Assembly: GCF_004136015.1 (NCBI RefSeq)
Contig: NZ_CP024866.1
Location: 68,928-132,927 of the forward strand
DNA: 64,000 nucleotides
Direction of reading: 5' to 3'
From: Pseudomonas sp. ACM7
GTDB taxonomy: Bacteria; Pseudomonadota; Gammaproteobacteria; Pseudomonadales; Pseudomonadaceae
Of the stretch, positions 8,184-16,566 are shown piece after piece (within the stretch, counting starts at the first letter, position 1; the number at the start of each line of letters is the position of its first letter). The notes beneath the pieces were generated by a model. That model saw only the letters and a program-made list of their open reading frames with translations. It made no database searches and was not told where the DNA came from. The translations under genes were made by a program, and so were the position numbers.

Positions 8184-10616
8184 CTATCGCACTTTGCGCA
8201 ATAGAAAGTGCGATAACGCCGGGATCAGTACCAACGCCCCGACCATGTTCCAGATGAACATGAACGTCAGCAAGATGCCCATGTCCGCCTGGAACTTGAT
8301 CGGCGACCAAGCCCAGGTGATGACGCCGGCGGCCAGGGTGATACCGACCAACGCAACGACTTTGCCGGTGAACGCCACAGCGTTGCGGTAAGCCTCGGTC
8401 AACGACAGCCCGGCACGTTGCTGCGCCAGTTGCACGCTCAGCAGGTACAGCGCGTAGTCCACGCCAATCCCCACACCGAGTGCAATCACCGGTAGCGTGG
8501 CGACTTTCACGCCCATGCCGAGCCAGACCATCAGCGCTTCGCACAAAATCGACGTCAGCATCAACGGCACCACCGCCACCACCACCGCCCGCCAGCTGCG
8601 AAAGGTGATGAAACACAGCACAATCACCGCGCCATACACGTACAACAGCATGGTGCGGTTGGCATCGCGCACCACGATATTGGTCGCGGCTTCGATCCCG
8701 GCACTCCCGGCGGCGAGCATGAACTGTCGCTCGCCATTACTGTGTTCGCGGGCGAAGGTTTCGGCCACTTGCACCACGCGATCCAGGGTTTCGGCCTTGT
8801 GATCGGACAGGTACGCCACGACGGGCATCATCGAACAATCGTTATTGAACAAGTCCGGGCTGCTGACCGAAGCCTGCTGTGCGCCGTAGTTCAGCACGTT
8901 CTGGTTGCGGGCGATGGTCAACCACTTGGGGTTGCCTTCGTAGGAACCGGCCGTGATCTGCCGCACGGCGTTGACCAGTGACACGGTGGTTTGCACGCCG
9001 GGTTGCTGCTGCAATAGCCAGCCCAGGCGATCGGCTTCCACCAGGCTTTCGTATTTCAGGCAGCCTTCACTGGGGGTCTTGAGCATGATTGCGAACTGGT
9101 CGCTGGACAGCGAATAGTTGGCGGTGATGTAGGCGTTGTCGCGGTTATAGCGCGAGTCAGAGCGCAGTTCCGGGGCGCCGGGGTCGAGGTCGCCGATCTT
9201 CAGATGATGGCTGACGACAATCCCGCCCACCGCCAACAGGCCAGCGACAGTGACGGCGACAGTGGCCCAGCGACGTTCGGTGAACTTGTCGAGAAAACTC
9301 CAGAGCGCGCCCATGCCTTTGCCACGCAGCTCTTCGCTCTCCGCCCGCAAGCTGCGCACGGCAGCCTTGCGACTCACCCCCCAATAAGACAGCAACACCG
9401 GCAGCAGCACCAGATTGGTGAAGATCAACACCGCGACACCAATGCTGGCGGTGATCGCCAGGTCCTGGATCACCGGAATGTCGATCAGCATCAACACCGC
9501 AAAGCCCACGGCATCCGCCAGCAACGCGGTCAGGCCAGCGAGGAACAGACGGCGGAAGGTGTAGCGTGCGGCGACCAGTTGGTGAGTGCCGCGCCCCACG
9601 TCCTGCATGATCCCGTTCATCTTCTGCGCGCCGTGAGACACGCCAATGGCGAACACCAGGAACGGCACCAGAATCGAAAACGGATCCAGCGCAAAGCCAA
9701 ACAGTGCGACCAAACCCAATTGCCAGACGACCGCGATCACCGAACAGAGGATCACCAGTGCCGTGCTGCGTACGCAGCGGGTGAAGAAAAAGATGATTGC
9801 CGTGGCAATCAACGCAGCGGCACCGAAGTACAGCATGACCTGCATCAGGCCATCGATCAGGTCGCCCACCAGTTTGGCGAAACCGATGACGCGGATCTTG
9901 ATCGGCCCTTTGCCCTCCTCGCCTGCGACGCGAACAGCACCGTCGAACTCATACTTGTTGCGCAGTTTCTCTTCGAGGGTTTTCGAGAACTGGTGGTAGT
10001 CGATGCCTTGCCCGGTGATCGGGTCTTTCTCCAGCAGCGGCACGAAAATCATGCTCGACTTGAAGTTGTTGCCGATCAGACTGCCAACAATCCCCGAACG
10101 GGCGATGTTCTGGCGCAACTGCTGCACGCTCCGGGCCGAACCGTCATAGGAATCGGGCATCACCGGGCCACCCTGAAAGCCCTCTTCGGTCACTTCGGTC
10201 CAGCGTACCGCCGGGGTCCACAGCGACTTCATCCAGGCACGATCAACGCCGGGGGTGACGAACAGTTCGTCGTTGATTTCCTTCAAGGCATCCAGATAGT
10301 GCGGGTCGAAAATGTCACCGTTGGCGCTCTCCACCACCACCCGCACCGCGTTGCCCAGACCGCGCAGGGCCTGACGGTTCTCCAGGTAGTTTTTGATGAA
10401 GGGCTGACTGTGGGGAATCATCTTTTCGAAGCTGGCATTGAGCGTCAGCCGTGTGGCGGCGAAGTAGCTCAATGCGACCGTCACCAACAGGCATGCCAGC
10501 ACCACCCACAGGCGATTATTGAAGATCAGCCGCTCCAGGCGGTTACCAGAACGAACGTCGAAGCCCTTGAGCTCGCGAATGACCGGCATTGTTTCGAGTT
10601 CGTAGTGACCCATCAT
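8184..10616 (-). CDS. MMPL/RND family transporter
   Basis: 810 residues. It has a hydrophobic segment near residue 35 and two clusters of membrane helices (about 235-415 and 640-800). Two large extracytoplasmic loops lie between, as in RND/MMPL exporters and hopanoid/lipid transporters. The second helix cluster contains the GVGIGVDYALYLLSV motif typical of the family. The gene starts 24 bp after the YCF48-like gene and ends the minus-strand series DUF1302, DUF1329, YCF48, MMPL. This gene set recurs in proteobacteria that use hydrophobic substrates, so trafficking of lipid-like substrates across the envelope is the likely role. There is no adjacent membrane-fusion protein, so it is not a classical tripartite pump. 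Confidence 0.9.
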   Translation of the reverse strand: MMGHYELETMPVIRELKGFDVRSGNRLERLIFNNRLWVVLACLLVTVALSYFAATRLTLNASFEKMIPHSQPFIKNYLENRQALRGLGNAVRVVVESANGDIFDPHYLDALKEINDELFVTPGVDRAWMKSLWTPAVRWTEVTEEGFQGGPVMPDSYDGSARSVQQLRQNIARSGIVGSLIGNNFKSSMIFVPLLEKDPITGQGIDYHQFSKTLEEKLRNKYEFDGAVRVAGEEGKGPIKIRVIGFAKLVGDLIDGLMQVMLYFGAAALIATAIIFFFTRCVRSTALVILCSVIAVVWQLGLVALFGFALDPFSILVPFLVFAIGVSHGAQKMNGIMQDVGRGTHQLVAARYTFRRLFLAGLTALLADAVGFAVLMLIDIPVIQDLAITASIGVAVLIFTNLVLLPVLLSYWGVSRKAAVRSLRAESEELRGKGMGALWSFLDKFTERRWATVAVTVAGLLAVGGIVVSHHLKIGDLDPGAPELRSDSRYNRDNAYITANYSLSSDQFAIMLKTPSEGCLKYESLVEADRLGWLLQQQPGVQTTVSLVNAVRQITAGSYEGNPKWLTIARNQNVLNYGAQQASVSSPDLFNNDCSMMPVVAYLSDHKAETLDRVVQVAETFAREHSNGERQFMLAAGSAGIEAATNIVVRDANRTMLLYVYGAVIVLCFITFRSWRAVVVAVVPLMLTSILCEALMVWLGMGVKVATLPVIALGVGIGVDYALYLLSVQLAQQRAGLSLTEAYRNAVAFTGKVVALVGITLAAGVITWAWSPIKFQADMGILLTFMFIWNMVGALVLIPALSHFLLRKVR

Positions 10617-10640
10617 GTAGTTCTCTTTGTAATGCCCGGC

Positions 10641-11717
10641 TTATTCGAGGTGTAACTGCCGCAGACCACGAGCGCCCGCGAGCACCAGTGCGTCGCCAGT
10701 GGCCACTTGCGCGGCGGCCACCGGGGCCAGTGCGGTGTGCGTCTGGATTTGAAAACTCGCACCGTCATCAACGCTGACCAGCACATGGCCGGCCTGGCTG
10801 ACCAGAACGATCCGGCCATCGGCGGTGACGCTGCTGGCGGTGATGCTCAGGGGCAGGCCGAGGTCGATTTTATTCCAGCTCGTCCCGCGGTCGGTGCTGC
10901 GGTAAACGTTGCCGCGAAGACCGAATACCAACGTGGCGCCCGGTTTGCCGGTGATGCCGAAAAAGGTGCCGTTGTAGGGCGTCACAGTAGCGTCGAATCG
11001 ACCGCTCACGCGATCCAGCTTCATGACCAGTCCTTGCTCGCCGACGATGAACAGGTCGTTACCCACCGGCCGCAGCGCGTAGAGGTTCAGCGCGCTTGGG
11101 TTGTCGGTGCGATCCAGTAACGGCGTCCAGCGGCGTCCCCCATCGTCGGTGCGGAAAATCAGATTGAAGGCGCCAATGATGTAGCCGACCTGATCGCTTT
11201 CGAACCAGACATCGAGGAAGGGTTTATCGGCGCCCTCATCGACCATGCGTTGAGCGTCGCTGACCCGCGCCTGCAGGCCCGCGTCATCCGGTTGGCTGGC
11301 AAGTTGGTGCTGGTAGTAATCAAGCATGATCGGCCCGACCTGACGCCCGTCCAGTTGCCGGCTCCAGGTCTGACCCGCATCACTGCTGTGCAGGACCACA
11401 CCATCGTGCCCCACCGCCCAACCTTGTTGCGCAGTCGCAAAGTGCACCGCAACCAGGTCTGAACTGACCGGCACCTGCGCCTGCTGCCAGTGCTGGCCAG
11501 CGTCATCGGAATAGAGAATGTGCCCGCGCTGGCCCACGGCAATCAGCCGCTCGCCGGCCCGGGCCAGCCCGGTGAGCGTGGACTGAGCGGCAATATCGCT
11601 GCGCAGCGCCGGTGTGTCGAGCACATCGGCAAACTCGCTGGCGATCACAGGGCGGGTGAACGGAACGGCCATGGCAGCCGACAGCGCGGCAAGCAAAAAC
11701 CACTTGATCATCGTCAT
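10641..11717 (-). CDS. YCF48/BNR-type beta-propeller, secreted
   Basis: 358 residues from MTMIKWFLL, with a signal peptide cleaved near VIASEF. The body contains several BNR/Asp-box-like repeats (SDDAGQHW, SSDAGQTW, TDDGGRRW, STDRGTSW, SVDDGASF) and repeated WAVGH/VAVGQRG-type strands, as in YCF48/HCF136 photosystem II assembly-type propellers. Longer upstream starts read into the REP element and are rejected. In this neighbourhood it probably acts as a periplasmic partner of the MMPL transporter. The role is inferred from synteny only. Confidence 0.87.
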   Translation of the reverse strand: MTMIKWFLLAALSAAMAVPFTRPVIASEFADVLDTPALRSDIAAQSTLTGLARAGERLIAVGQRGHILYSDDAGQHWQQAQVPVSSDLVAVHFATAQQGWAVGHDGVVLHSSDAGQTWSRQLDGRQVGPIMLDYYQHQLASQPDDAGLQARVSDAQRMVDEGADKPFLDVWFESDQVGYIIGAFNLIFRTDDGGRRWTPLLDRTDNPSALNLYALRPVGNDLFIVGEQGLVMKLDRVSGRFDATVTPYNGTFFGITGKPGATLVFGLRGNVYRSTDRGTSWNKIDLGLPLSITASSVTADGRIVLVSQAGHVLVSVDDGASFQIQTHTALAPVAAAQVATGDALVLAGARGLRQLHLE

Positions 11718-11750
11718 TATTATTATCTCGGGTGTACACCACAGTTCCCT

Positions 11751-11840
11751 TGTGGGAGCGGGCTTGCTCGCGAAAGCGGTCTGACAGACAACATGCTTGT
11801 TGAATGTGCCGCCCTCTTCGCGAGCAAGCCCGCTCCCACA
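11751..11840. repeat. REP-type inverted repeat (gtgggagcgg arms)
   Basis: The arms tgtgggagcgggcttgctcg and, inverted, cgagcaagcccgctcccaca are perfect over about 20 bp and enclose a ~45-base loop with tcgcgaa-type ends. It sits in the gap between the DUF1329 and YCF48-like genes. Confidence 0.88.
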
Positions 11841-11854
11841 TGGGATTGCAGGGT

Positions 11855-13219
11855 TTAGCGGATGCCGGTACCGGCCAGCGACTCGGCAGACCATTGAGCC
11901 TTGGACAGTGGGTCGATGTATTTCAGGCCACCGTAAGGACCGTAGAAACCGTTGACGTTGTACGCACCGGAAACCAGGTCATAAAGCATGTGGTTGATGG
12001 TGTCCGGGGCCTGCACGTCATAGCTGTAGGTCAGGTGCGAGAAGCCGCCACGGTAGAGCTGGCCACGACCGTCATACTCGTCGGAAGCCAGAGCGATCCA
12101 GCTGTCCTCGTCGAGGTAGAAGGTGCGCTTGCTGTAGATGTGGCGTTTGCCCGGTTTGAGCGTTGCTTCGACCACCCACACCCGGTGCAGCTCCCAGCGC
12201 AGCAAGTCGGGGTTGACGTGGTTGGCGGTCATCACGTCCGCCGCGTCCTTGTGATAGCTCAGCTTGTAGGTGTTGTACGGCACGTAGAGTTCTTTCTTGC
12301 CGACCAGTTTGAAGTCGTAACGGTCCATTGCGCCGTTGAACAGGAACGCGTCGTCATAGGTCGCGGCGCCGACGGTGCCGGGGTTCGGCGTGTCGTAGGC
12401 CAGGTCCGGCGCCAGTTTCACCCGACGTTGCCCCGGCAGGTATTGCCACGCACGACGGGGCTGCTTCAACGGGTTGACCGAATCCATGAGCAACAGTGCT
12501 TCACCGGCGCGACGGGCCGGGCCGGAGTAAGCCAGTTTGATCTTGTAGAACACTTCATCGCCAGACACTGGACCGACCGGGCGTGCCGGCGAGTACAGCG
12601 GGTATTCGATGAAGAAATTACCGGTGGAACTCAGGGAGGCGGCGCCGGACGAGTCGACGTTCCAGGAGTCGTACTTGTTGCTCATCGCCACACCCTGATA
12701 ACGCAGCAAGTGGTTCCACATGGCTTCGTTACCGTCAGCCGGGATCGGGAACGGCACGCCCGGCAGGACATTTTCCAGCGACAGGCCACCGTCGGTGGTC
12801 TTGGCGGTCACGGCGTTTTTCGCGGTGTTGTCCAGCACCCCTTTAGGCAGTGCGACGCTGCGGTGGGTCGGGTACACGTCGAGGCGATAGGACGGATAAC
12901 GAGTGAGCAACGCTTGGGCCGTCGCGGTGAGTTTTTCTTTCTGCTCGGCAAGGTTCTTTGTGGTGATCACCAGACGCGGTTTCTCGGCGCCGAACGGGTC
13001 CGGGCGGAACGAGTCGCCGGATTTGAAATCGGCCGGGATCGCGGTCAGGCCGCCGGTGTAGGCAGGAATGCTGCCATCGGCGTTGGCGGCTTTGTCGGCG
13101 CCGATCGAGGTCAGGCTGTTGCCGAGTTTAGCGGCCTGATCGGCGCTGACTGCCGCGTGAGCGGAGCCTGCGACGGTCAACGCCAGGGCGGCGGCCAATA
13201 CTGATTTAACGAAATTCAT
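11855..13219 (-). CDS. DUF1329 family outer-membrane-associated lipid-binding protein
   Basis: 454 residues with a signal peptide (cleavage near AHAAVS) and the DUF1329 pattern: NADGSIPAYTGGL near residue 47, FPIPADGNEAMWNHL near 155, RAWQYLPGQRRVK near 262, and SYKLDVYP-like strands. The fold is predicted to be LolA/LolB-like. An AGGAGA site 8 bases before the ATG supports the start. DUF1329 and DUF1302 genes pair widely; I recall RB-TnSeq work in P. putida linking such a pair to fitness on esters and fatty acids, which should be checked. Here it lies directly after DUF1302. Confidence 0.9.
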   Translation of the reverse strand: MNFVKSVLAAALALTVAGSAHAAVSADQAAKLGNSLTSIGADKAANADGSIPAYTGGLTAIPADFKSGDSFRPDPFGAEKPRLVITTKNLAEQKEKLTATAQALLTRYPSYRLDVYPTHRSVALPKGVLDNTAKNAVTAKTTDGGLSLENVLPGVPFPIPADGNEAMWNHLLRYQGVAMSNKYDSWNVDSSGAASLSSTGNFFIEYPLYSPARPVGPVSGDEVFYKIKLAYSGPARRAGEALLLMDSVNPLKQPRRAWQYLPGQRRVKLAPDLAYDTPNPGTVGAATYDDAFLFNGAMDRYDFKLVGKKELYVPYNTYKLSYHKDAADVMTANHVNPDLLRWELHRVWVVEATLKPGKRHIYSKRTFYLDEDSWIALASDEYDGRGQLYRGGFSHLTYSYDVQAPDTINHMLYDLVSGAYNVNGFYGPYGGLKYIDPLSKAQWSAESLAGTGIR

Positions 13220-13251
13220 AGGATGTCTCCTGTTGACTCAAAGCTCTTGGA

Positions 13252-15081
13252 TCAGAGGGTGGTTTTAAAAGTGAAAGTGACCATGCCGCGATCCTTGAGC
13301 TGGGCCACGGTCCCGGCAAACGCAGTGGTCTGACCGGGAACGCAGTTGTACTGACCATTGGCACCAGGAGCGGCCCCATCGCCCCGTGACCCGGCGCTGC
13401 CGGCGGAATCGCAGGTGTCGAAATCGCCGAAGTTATCGACGTACTTGAGGTCAAAGCGATACTGGCTGCGCACGTCCATGCCGACACCGACCGAGTAGCT
13501 GCCAGTGCCTTTGTTACCGCCCAGTTGCACGGAAGACTGGCCTTTGAGGCCGACGTTGTAGCTGACCGGCAGGAACATATCGACGCCGGGGAAAACCTGA
13601 TACCAGGTCGGGTTGAAGTTCATGCCCAAGATGTAGTTGTCCTTGGAGACCTTGTCGACGCCGTTGTACCAATCCTCCCCCTTGAACAGTTGCTTGTTTT
13701 CAGTCACATCCAGCCAGCGGCTGTAACCGAGTTCGACCAGCAACGTGGAGGAATCCCAAAGGGGGGTATCGCCGAACGTGGTCAGGCCGTTGAGCACCGC
13801 GTGCACGGTGTTGCCCCGCGCCACGCCGTTGTCGCCGTCAAAGTTGCTGATAAAACCGGGTCGCCCCGCGGCACCCAATGTCGGGTTGACAGTGGCCGGC
13901 ACGCTGGACAGCGGCATGTTGTGGCGATAGTTGAGGTCGAAACCGACGCTCACGCCTGCGATGCTTTTGGCCAGGCTAAAACCGTAGACGTCGATGTCGT
14001 CGACGTAGAACTGGTTGTAACTGCCGGCGTTGCCGGAAATCAGCTGCGCCGGCCCGACGGCGGTCGGTTGCAGCACCAGGTTGGGCAGAATGTCCGAGGT
14101 TTTGCGGTAGTAAACACCCAGGGTGCCGTCGAGCCACGCCGGGCTCCACTTGGCCATCAGGCCGAAGTCACCGTGGTTGTCAGGGGTGTAGGTGTGACCA
14201 TTGGTGAGGCGTAGAAACTGATTGGCGCCCAACGGACCAGGAGTACCAAAACGAGGATTCTGTGCGGCGATCAACGACAGGTTGTGACCGCCACTCTGGA
14301 GTCCGTCGTTGAAGCCCAGATACGTGCCTGACTCCGGCAGCCGTGCGGCGTCCCAGTCGAGGAAGTACTGCGCGGCCAGGGTCAGTTCCTGGTTGACGGT
14401 GAAGCTGGTCGACAGCTGATTACGCGGGATGAACAGCTCTTTGGCTTCGGTGCCCGGCACGGCAAGTGCCTTGGACAAATCCAGACCCGACTGGCCATAG
14501 CTGTTGCCATGAGCGAAGGCCAACACGCTTTCACCCCAATACAGGGTGTGCTTGCCCGCCTTGCCGCTCAGCAGCGATTCGTCGCCGATCTCGGTGCTGC
14601 CGAAGACGAAGGCGTCGAGGATCTCCGAGGACGGACCGTTGTAATAACGGTCGGCATAGCCACTCTGGTGCCGCGAATCAGGCTTGCCATTATTGAGCTG
14701 GTTGGTCGACGGGTTGTCGCTGCCGATATCGTCATAGGCATGGTCGTACCAGCTGTTGGCACTGACCCGAAAGCCCATCTGTTTTTTGTACACCACGTCC
14801 AGTTCCGACAGCACATCAAGACGCTGGGCTACTGGACTGCCGGACGAAAAATTACGATCACCGTCGTTGTTGTTCCACGCGTTGGCCAACTTACTGTTCG
14901 GGGCTTCGACCCGCTGGGCGTAGTTAAACTTCAAGGTATTGTCGAAGCGTACCGACACGTCCTCATTCCCCGTATCGAACTCGAACGCCTGCACAGGCGT
15001 CATCCCCAGCCCGGCGAGAACCGCCGAAGCCAGAAGCCCGCGCCGCAGATTTGGATGGCAGATCTTATTGTTGTTATTCAT
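13252..15081 (-). CDS. DUF1302 family outer-membrane protein
   Basis: 609 residues. The N-terminus has a positively charged start and a signal segment ending VQAFEFD. The body is rich in alternating beta strands, aromatic residues and Asn/Gly turns, and it ends in a C-terminal strand MVTFTFKTTL, so it is probably an outer-membrane beta barrel. DUF1302 features include WGESVLAFAHGNSYGQSG, DWDAARLPESGTYLG and the terminal LKYVDNFGDFDTC. It is first in the series DUF1302-DUF1329-YCF48-MMPL and probably forms the outer-membrane part of the hydrophobic-substrate uptake or processing module. Confidence 0.9.
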   Translation of the reverse strand: MNNNNKICHPNLRRGLLASAVLAGLGMTPVQAFEFDTGNEDVSVRFDNTLKFNYAQRVEAPNSKLANAWNNNDGDRNFSSGSPVAQRLDVLSELDVVYKKQMGFRVSANSWYDHAYDDIGSDNPSTNQLNNGKPDSRHQSGYADRYYNGPSSEILDAFVFGSTEIGDESLLSGKAGKHTLYWGESVLAFAHGNSYGQSGLDLSKALAVPGTEAKELFIPRNQLSTSFTVNQELTLAAQYFLDWDAARLPESGTYLGFNDGLQSGGHNLSLIAAQNPRFGTPGPLGANQFLRLTNGHTYTPDNHGDFGLMAKWSPAWLDGTLGVYYRKTSDILPNLVLQPTAVGPAQLISGNAGSYNQFYVDDIDVYGFSLAKSIAGVSVGFDLNYRHNMPLSSVPATVNPTLGAAGRPGFISNFDGDNGVARGNTVHAVLNGLTTFGDTPLWDSSTLLVELGYSRWLDVTENKQLFKGEDWYNGVDKVSKDNYILGMNFNPTWYQVFPGVDMFLPVSYNVGLKGQSSVQLGGNKGTGSYSVGVGMDVRSQYRFDLKYVDNFGDFDTCDSAGSAGSRGDGAAPGANGQYNCVPGQTTAFAGTVAQLKDRGMVTFTFKTTL

Positions 15082-15265
15082 CTAGCGTGCTCGCCTTCTC
15101 TGTGGTTTCACGAAAAGTCATTCAAGAAAATGCCGGTTCCGGTGGTGTGCCTTGGCTCTATGGGGCACAGACCGGATCGGTCGAGGCTGTTGTATCGCGA
15201 GCGGTGGGGGGGTCGCCGGTCAATTGGGCCAAATCATCGGTCAGCGCAATCCGGGCGAAAAAAAA

Positions 15266-15290
15266 CCTCCCCGGACGTGGCCCGGGGAGG
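15266..15290 (-). terminator. Rho-independent terminator of the AraC gene
   Basis: A perfect 9-bp stem (cctccccgg/ccggggagg) with a 7-base loop. On the minus strand it is followed by a run of eight T (the A-run at 15258-15265). It lies 18 bp past the araC-type gene stop and would insulate the DUF1302 operon. Confidence 0.88.
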
Positions 15291-15307
15291 CTTTTCATTA
15301 TTGGCAG

Positions 15308-16342
15308 TCAACCCTGCGATCGATAATCCGTCGGCGATAACCCGGTCCAGCGTTTGAAGGCACGGGTGAAGTTGCTGGTGTCACTGAAGCCAAGCAGGAA
15401 GGTAATTTCTGTCACCGGGCGCGATGCTTGGCTCAGATAGCTGCACGCCAGTTCCTTGCGAGTGTCATCGAGCAATTGCTGGAAATGGGTGCCACGCTGG
15501 GAGAGTTTGAGCTGCAACTTGGTCGGACTCATGCACAACGCACTGGCGACCTTGTCTCGAGTGCAGTCGCCGTTGGGCAGGAATTCGATGATTTTCTGGG
15601 TGACCCCGGTGATCACATCGTTCTTGTCCAGGCGCGCCAGATAGCCGATCACGATGTTGTCATTGACCTGCGCCAATTCAGGGCAGGAGCCGGTCAGCAC
15701 CTGCAGCAGGTCTGCCTTGTCGAACACCAGCAGGCTGGAGGCCTGTCTGAACAACACCGGCGCACGGAACAATGCTTCATACGGGGCCGCGCCCTCATGC
15801 GGCATAGGACGGCGCATTTCCACGCGCACGGGCTTGAACTCCTGCTTGTAGAGCAACCGCATCACCCGGATCAGAAAAGCGAAAAACGCATCTTCCGTCT
15901 CGCCGCAGAGCTCGACCAAATGATCGAACCGCAGCAAAACGTGTTCGTCAGTCTGGCTGACATTAGCCTTGGCGACCTGGGACACCAACCGGAAATAGCG
16001 CTCCAGGCGCCAGCAGAAATCCATCAAGGACCCGCTGGCGGCCAGGGAATAACCCAAGGCATGCAGGTGAGTGAGATGGATATGCTTGGCCACGGCCAGG
16101 CCAAAATACGGGTTATTGGTCACATCGACGCAGGCGCGATACAGGCGCGTCATACTGGTGGCCGGCAATCGGGTCAGCGGGTCGGTGGACTGGCTCAGCG
16201 GAATGCCTGTGGCGATGAAAATCCGTTTGCTGTCGATGCCACTGGCGTCCAGCGCCTGCGCAATCGCCACGGTATAGCTGCCGATGGTGGAGGGTTGCAG
16301 CGCGTCTTCATGCAACGGAGTTTCGGTACCGGGCGTATCCAT
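15308..16342 (-). CDS. AraC family transcriptional regulator
   Basis: About 344 residues. The N-terminal half resembles the Arabinose_bd domain of OruR/AraC-like regulators (FGLAVAKHIHLTHLHALGYS near residue 80). The C-terminal HTH ends with ITFLLGFSDTSNFTRAFKRW and TGLSPTDYR, the AraC signature. The start is taken at MDTPGTE because AGG lies 7 bases upstream; an ATG 15 bases earlier is possible. It is divergent from the GMC oxidoreductase gene and flanked by the DUF1302 operon, so it probably controls both in response to the substrate of the pathway. It ends at a strong terminator. Confidence 0.9.
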   Translation of the reverse strand: MDTPGTETPLHEDALQPSTIGSYTVAIAQALDASGIDSKRIFIATGIPLSQSTDPLTRLPATSMTRLYRACVDVTNNPYFGLAVAKHIHLTHLHALGYSLAASGSLMDFCWRLERYFRLVSQVAKANVSQTDEHVLLRFDHLVELCGETEDAFFAFLIRVMRLLYKQEFKPVRVEMRRPMPHEGAAPYEALFRAPVLFRQASSLLVFDKADLLQVLTGSCPELAQVNDNIVIGYLARLDKNDVITGVTQKIIEFLPNGDCTRDKVASALCMSPTKLQLKLSQRGTHFQQLLDDTRKELACSYLSQASRPVTEITFLLGFSDTSNFTRAFKRWTGLSPTDYRSQG

Positions 16343-16462
16343 TTTCGAACCTGACATGGGCCTGACTGCTGGGGATGCGAGCACCGATACTCGCCCCCGG
16401 CTCTGCATCGGTCAATCACCTGCTCAGGGCTTGTACGTGATGTTCCGATGCTTGGCGCGATA

Positions 16463-16508
16463 GTCACCTGTCCCAGTGACCGTTGAATTCATTCTATTGA
16501 CCAGTGAC
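16463..16508. promoter_or_regulatory. Possible AraC-type operator in divergent promoter region
   Basis: Between the AraC gene and the GMC oxidoreductase gene, GTCAC (16463-16467) and GTGAC (16476-16480) form an inverted pair. CCAGTGAC also occurs twice (16473-16480 and 16501-16508), 28 bp apart. TTGAAT (16483) lies between them. The location suits a regulator site, but the motif is short and unproven. Confidence 0.3.
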
Positions 16509-16566
16509 GACCCGGCGTTCTGCACACAATGCGTTGAAGTTGTGCATCGAACAAAGAGAAGAACGC

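Noticed and set aside
9204..10655. Antisense open frame of 483 codons opposite the MMPL gene
   Set aside because: The His/Gln-rich composition is typical of a reverse-complement shadow, and the minus strand encodes a complete transporter.
11804..13204. Antisense open frame of 466 codons opposite DUF1329
   Set aside because: It starts in the REP element and mirrors a gene with signal peptide and family motifs.
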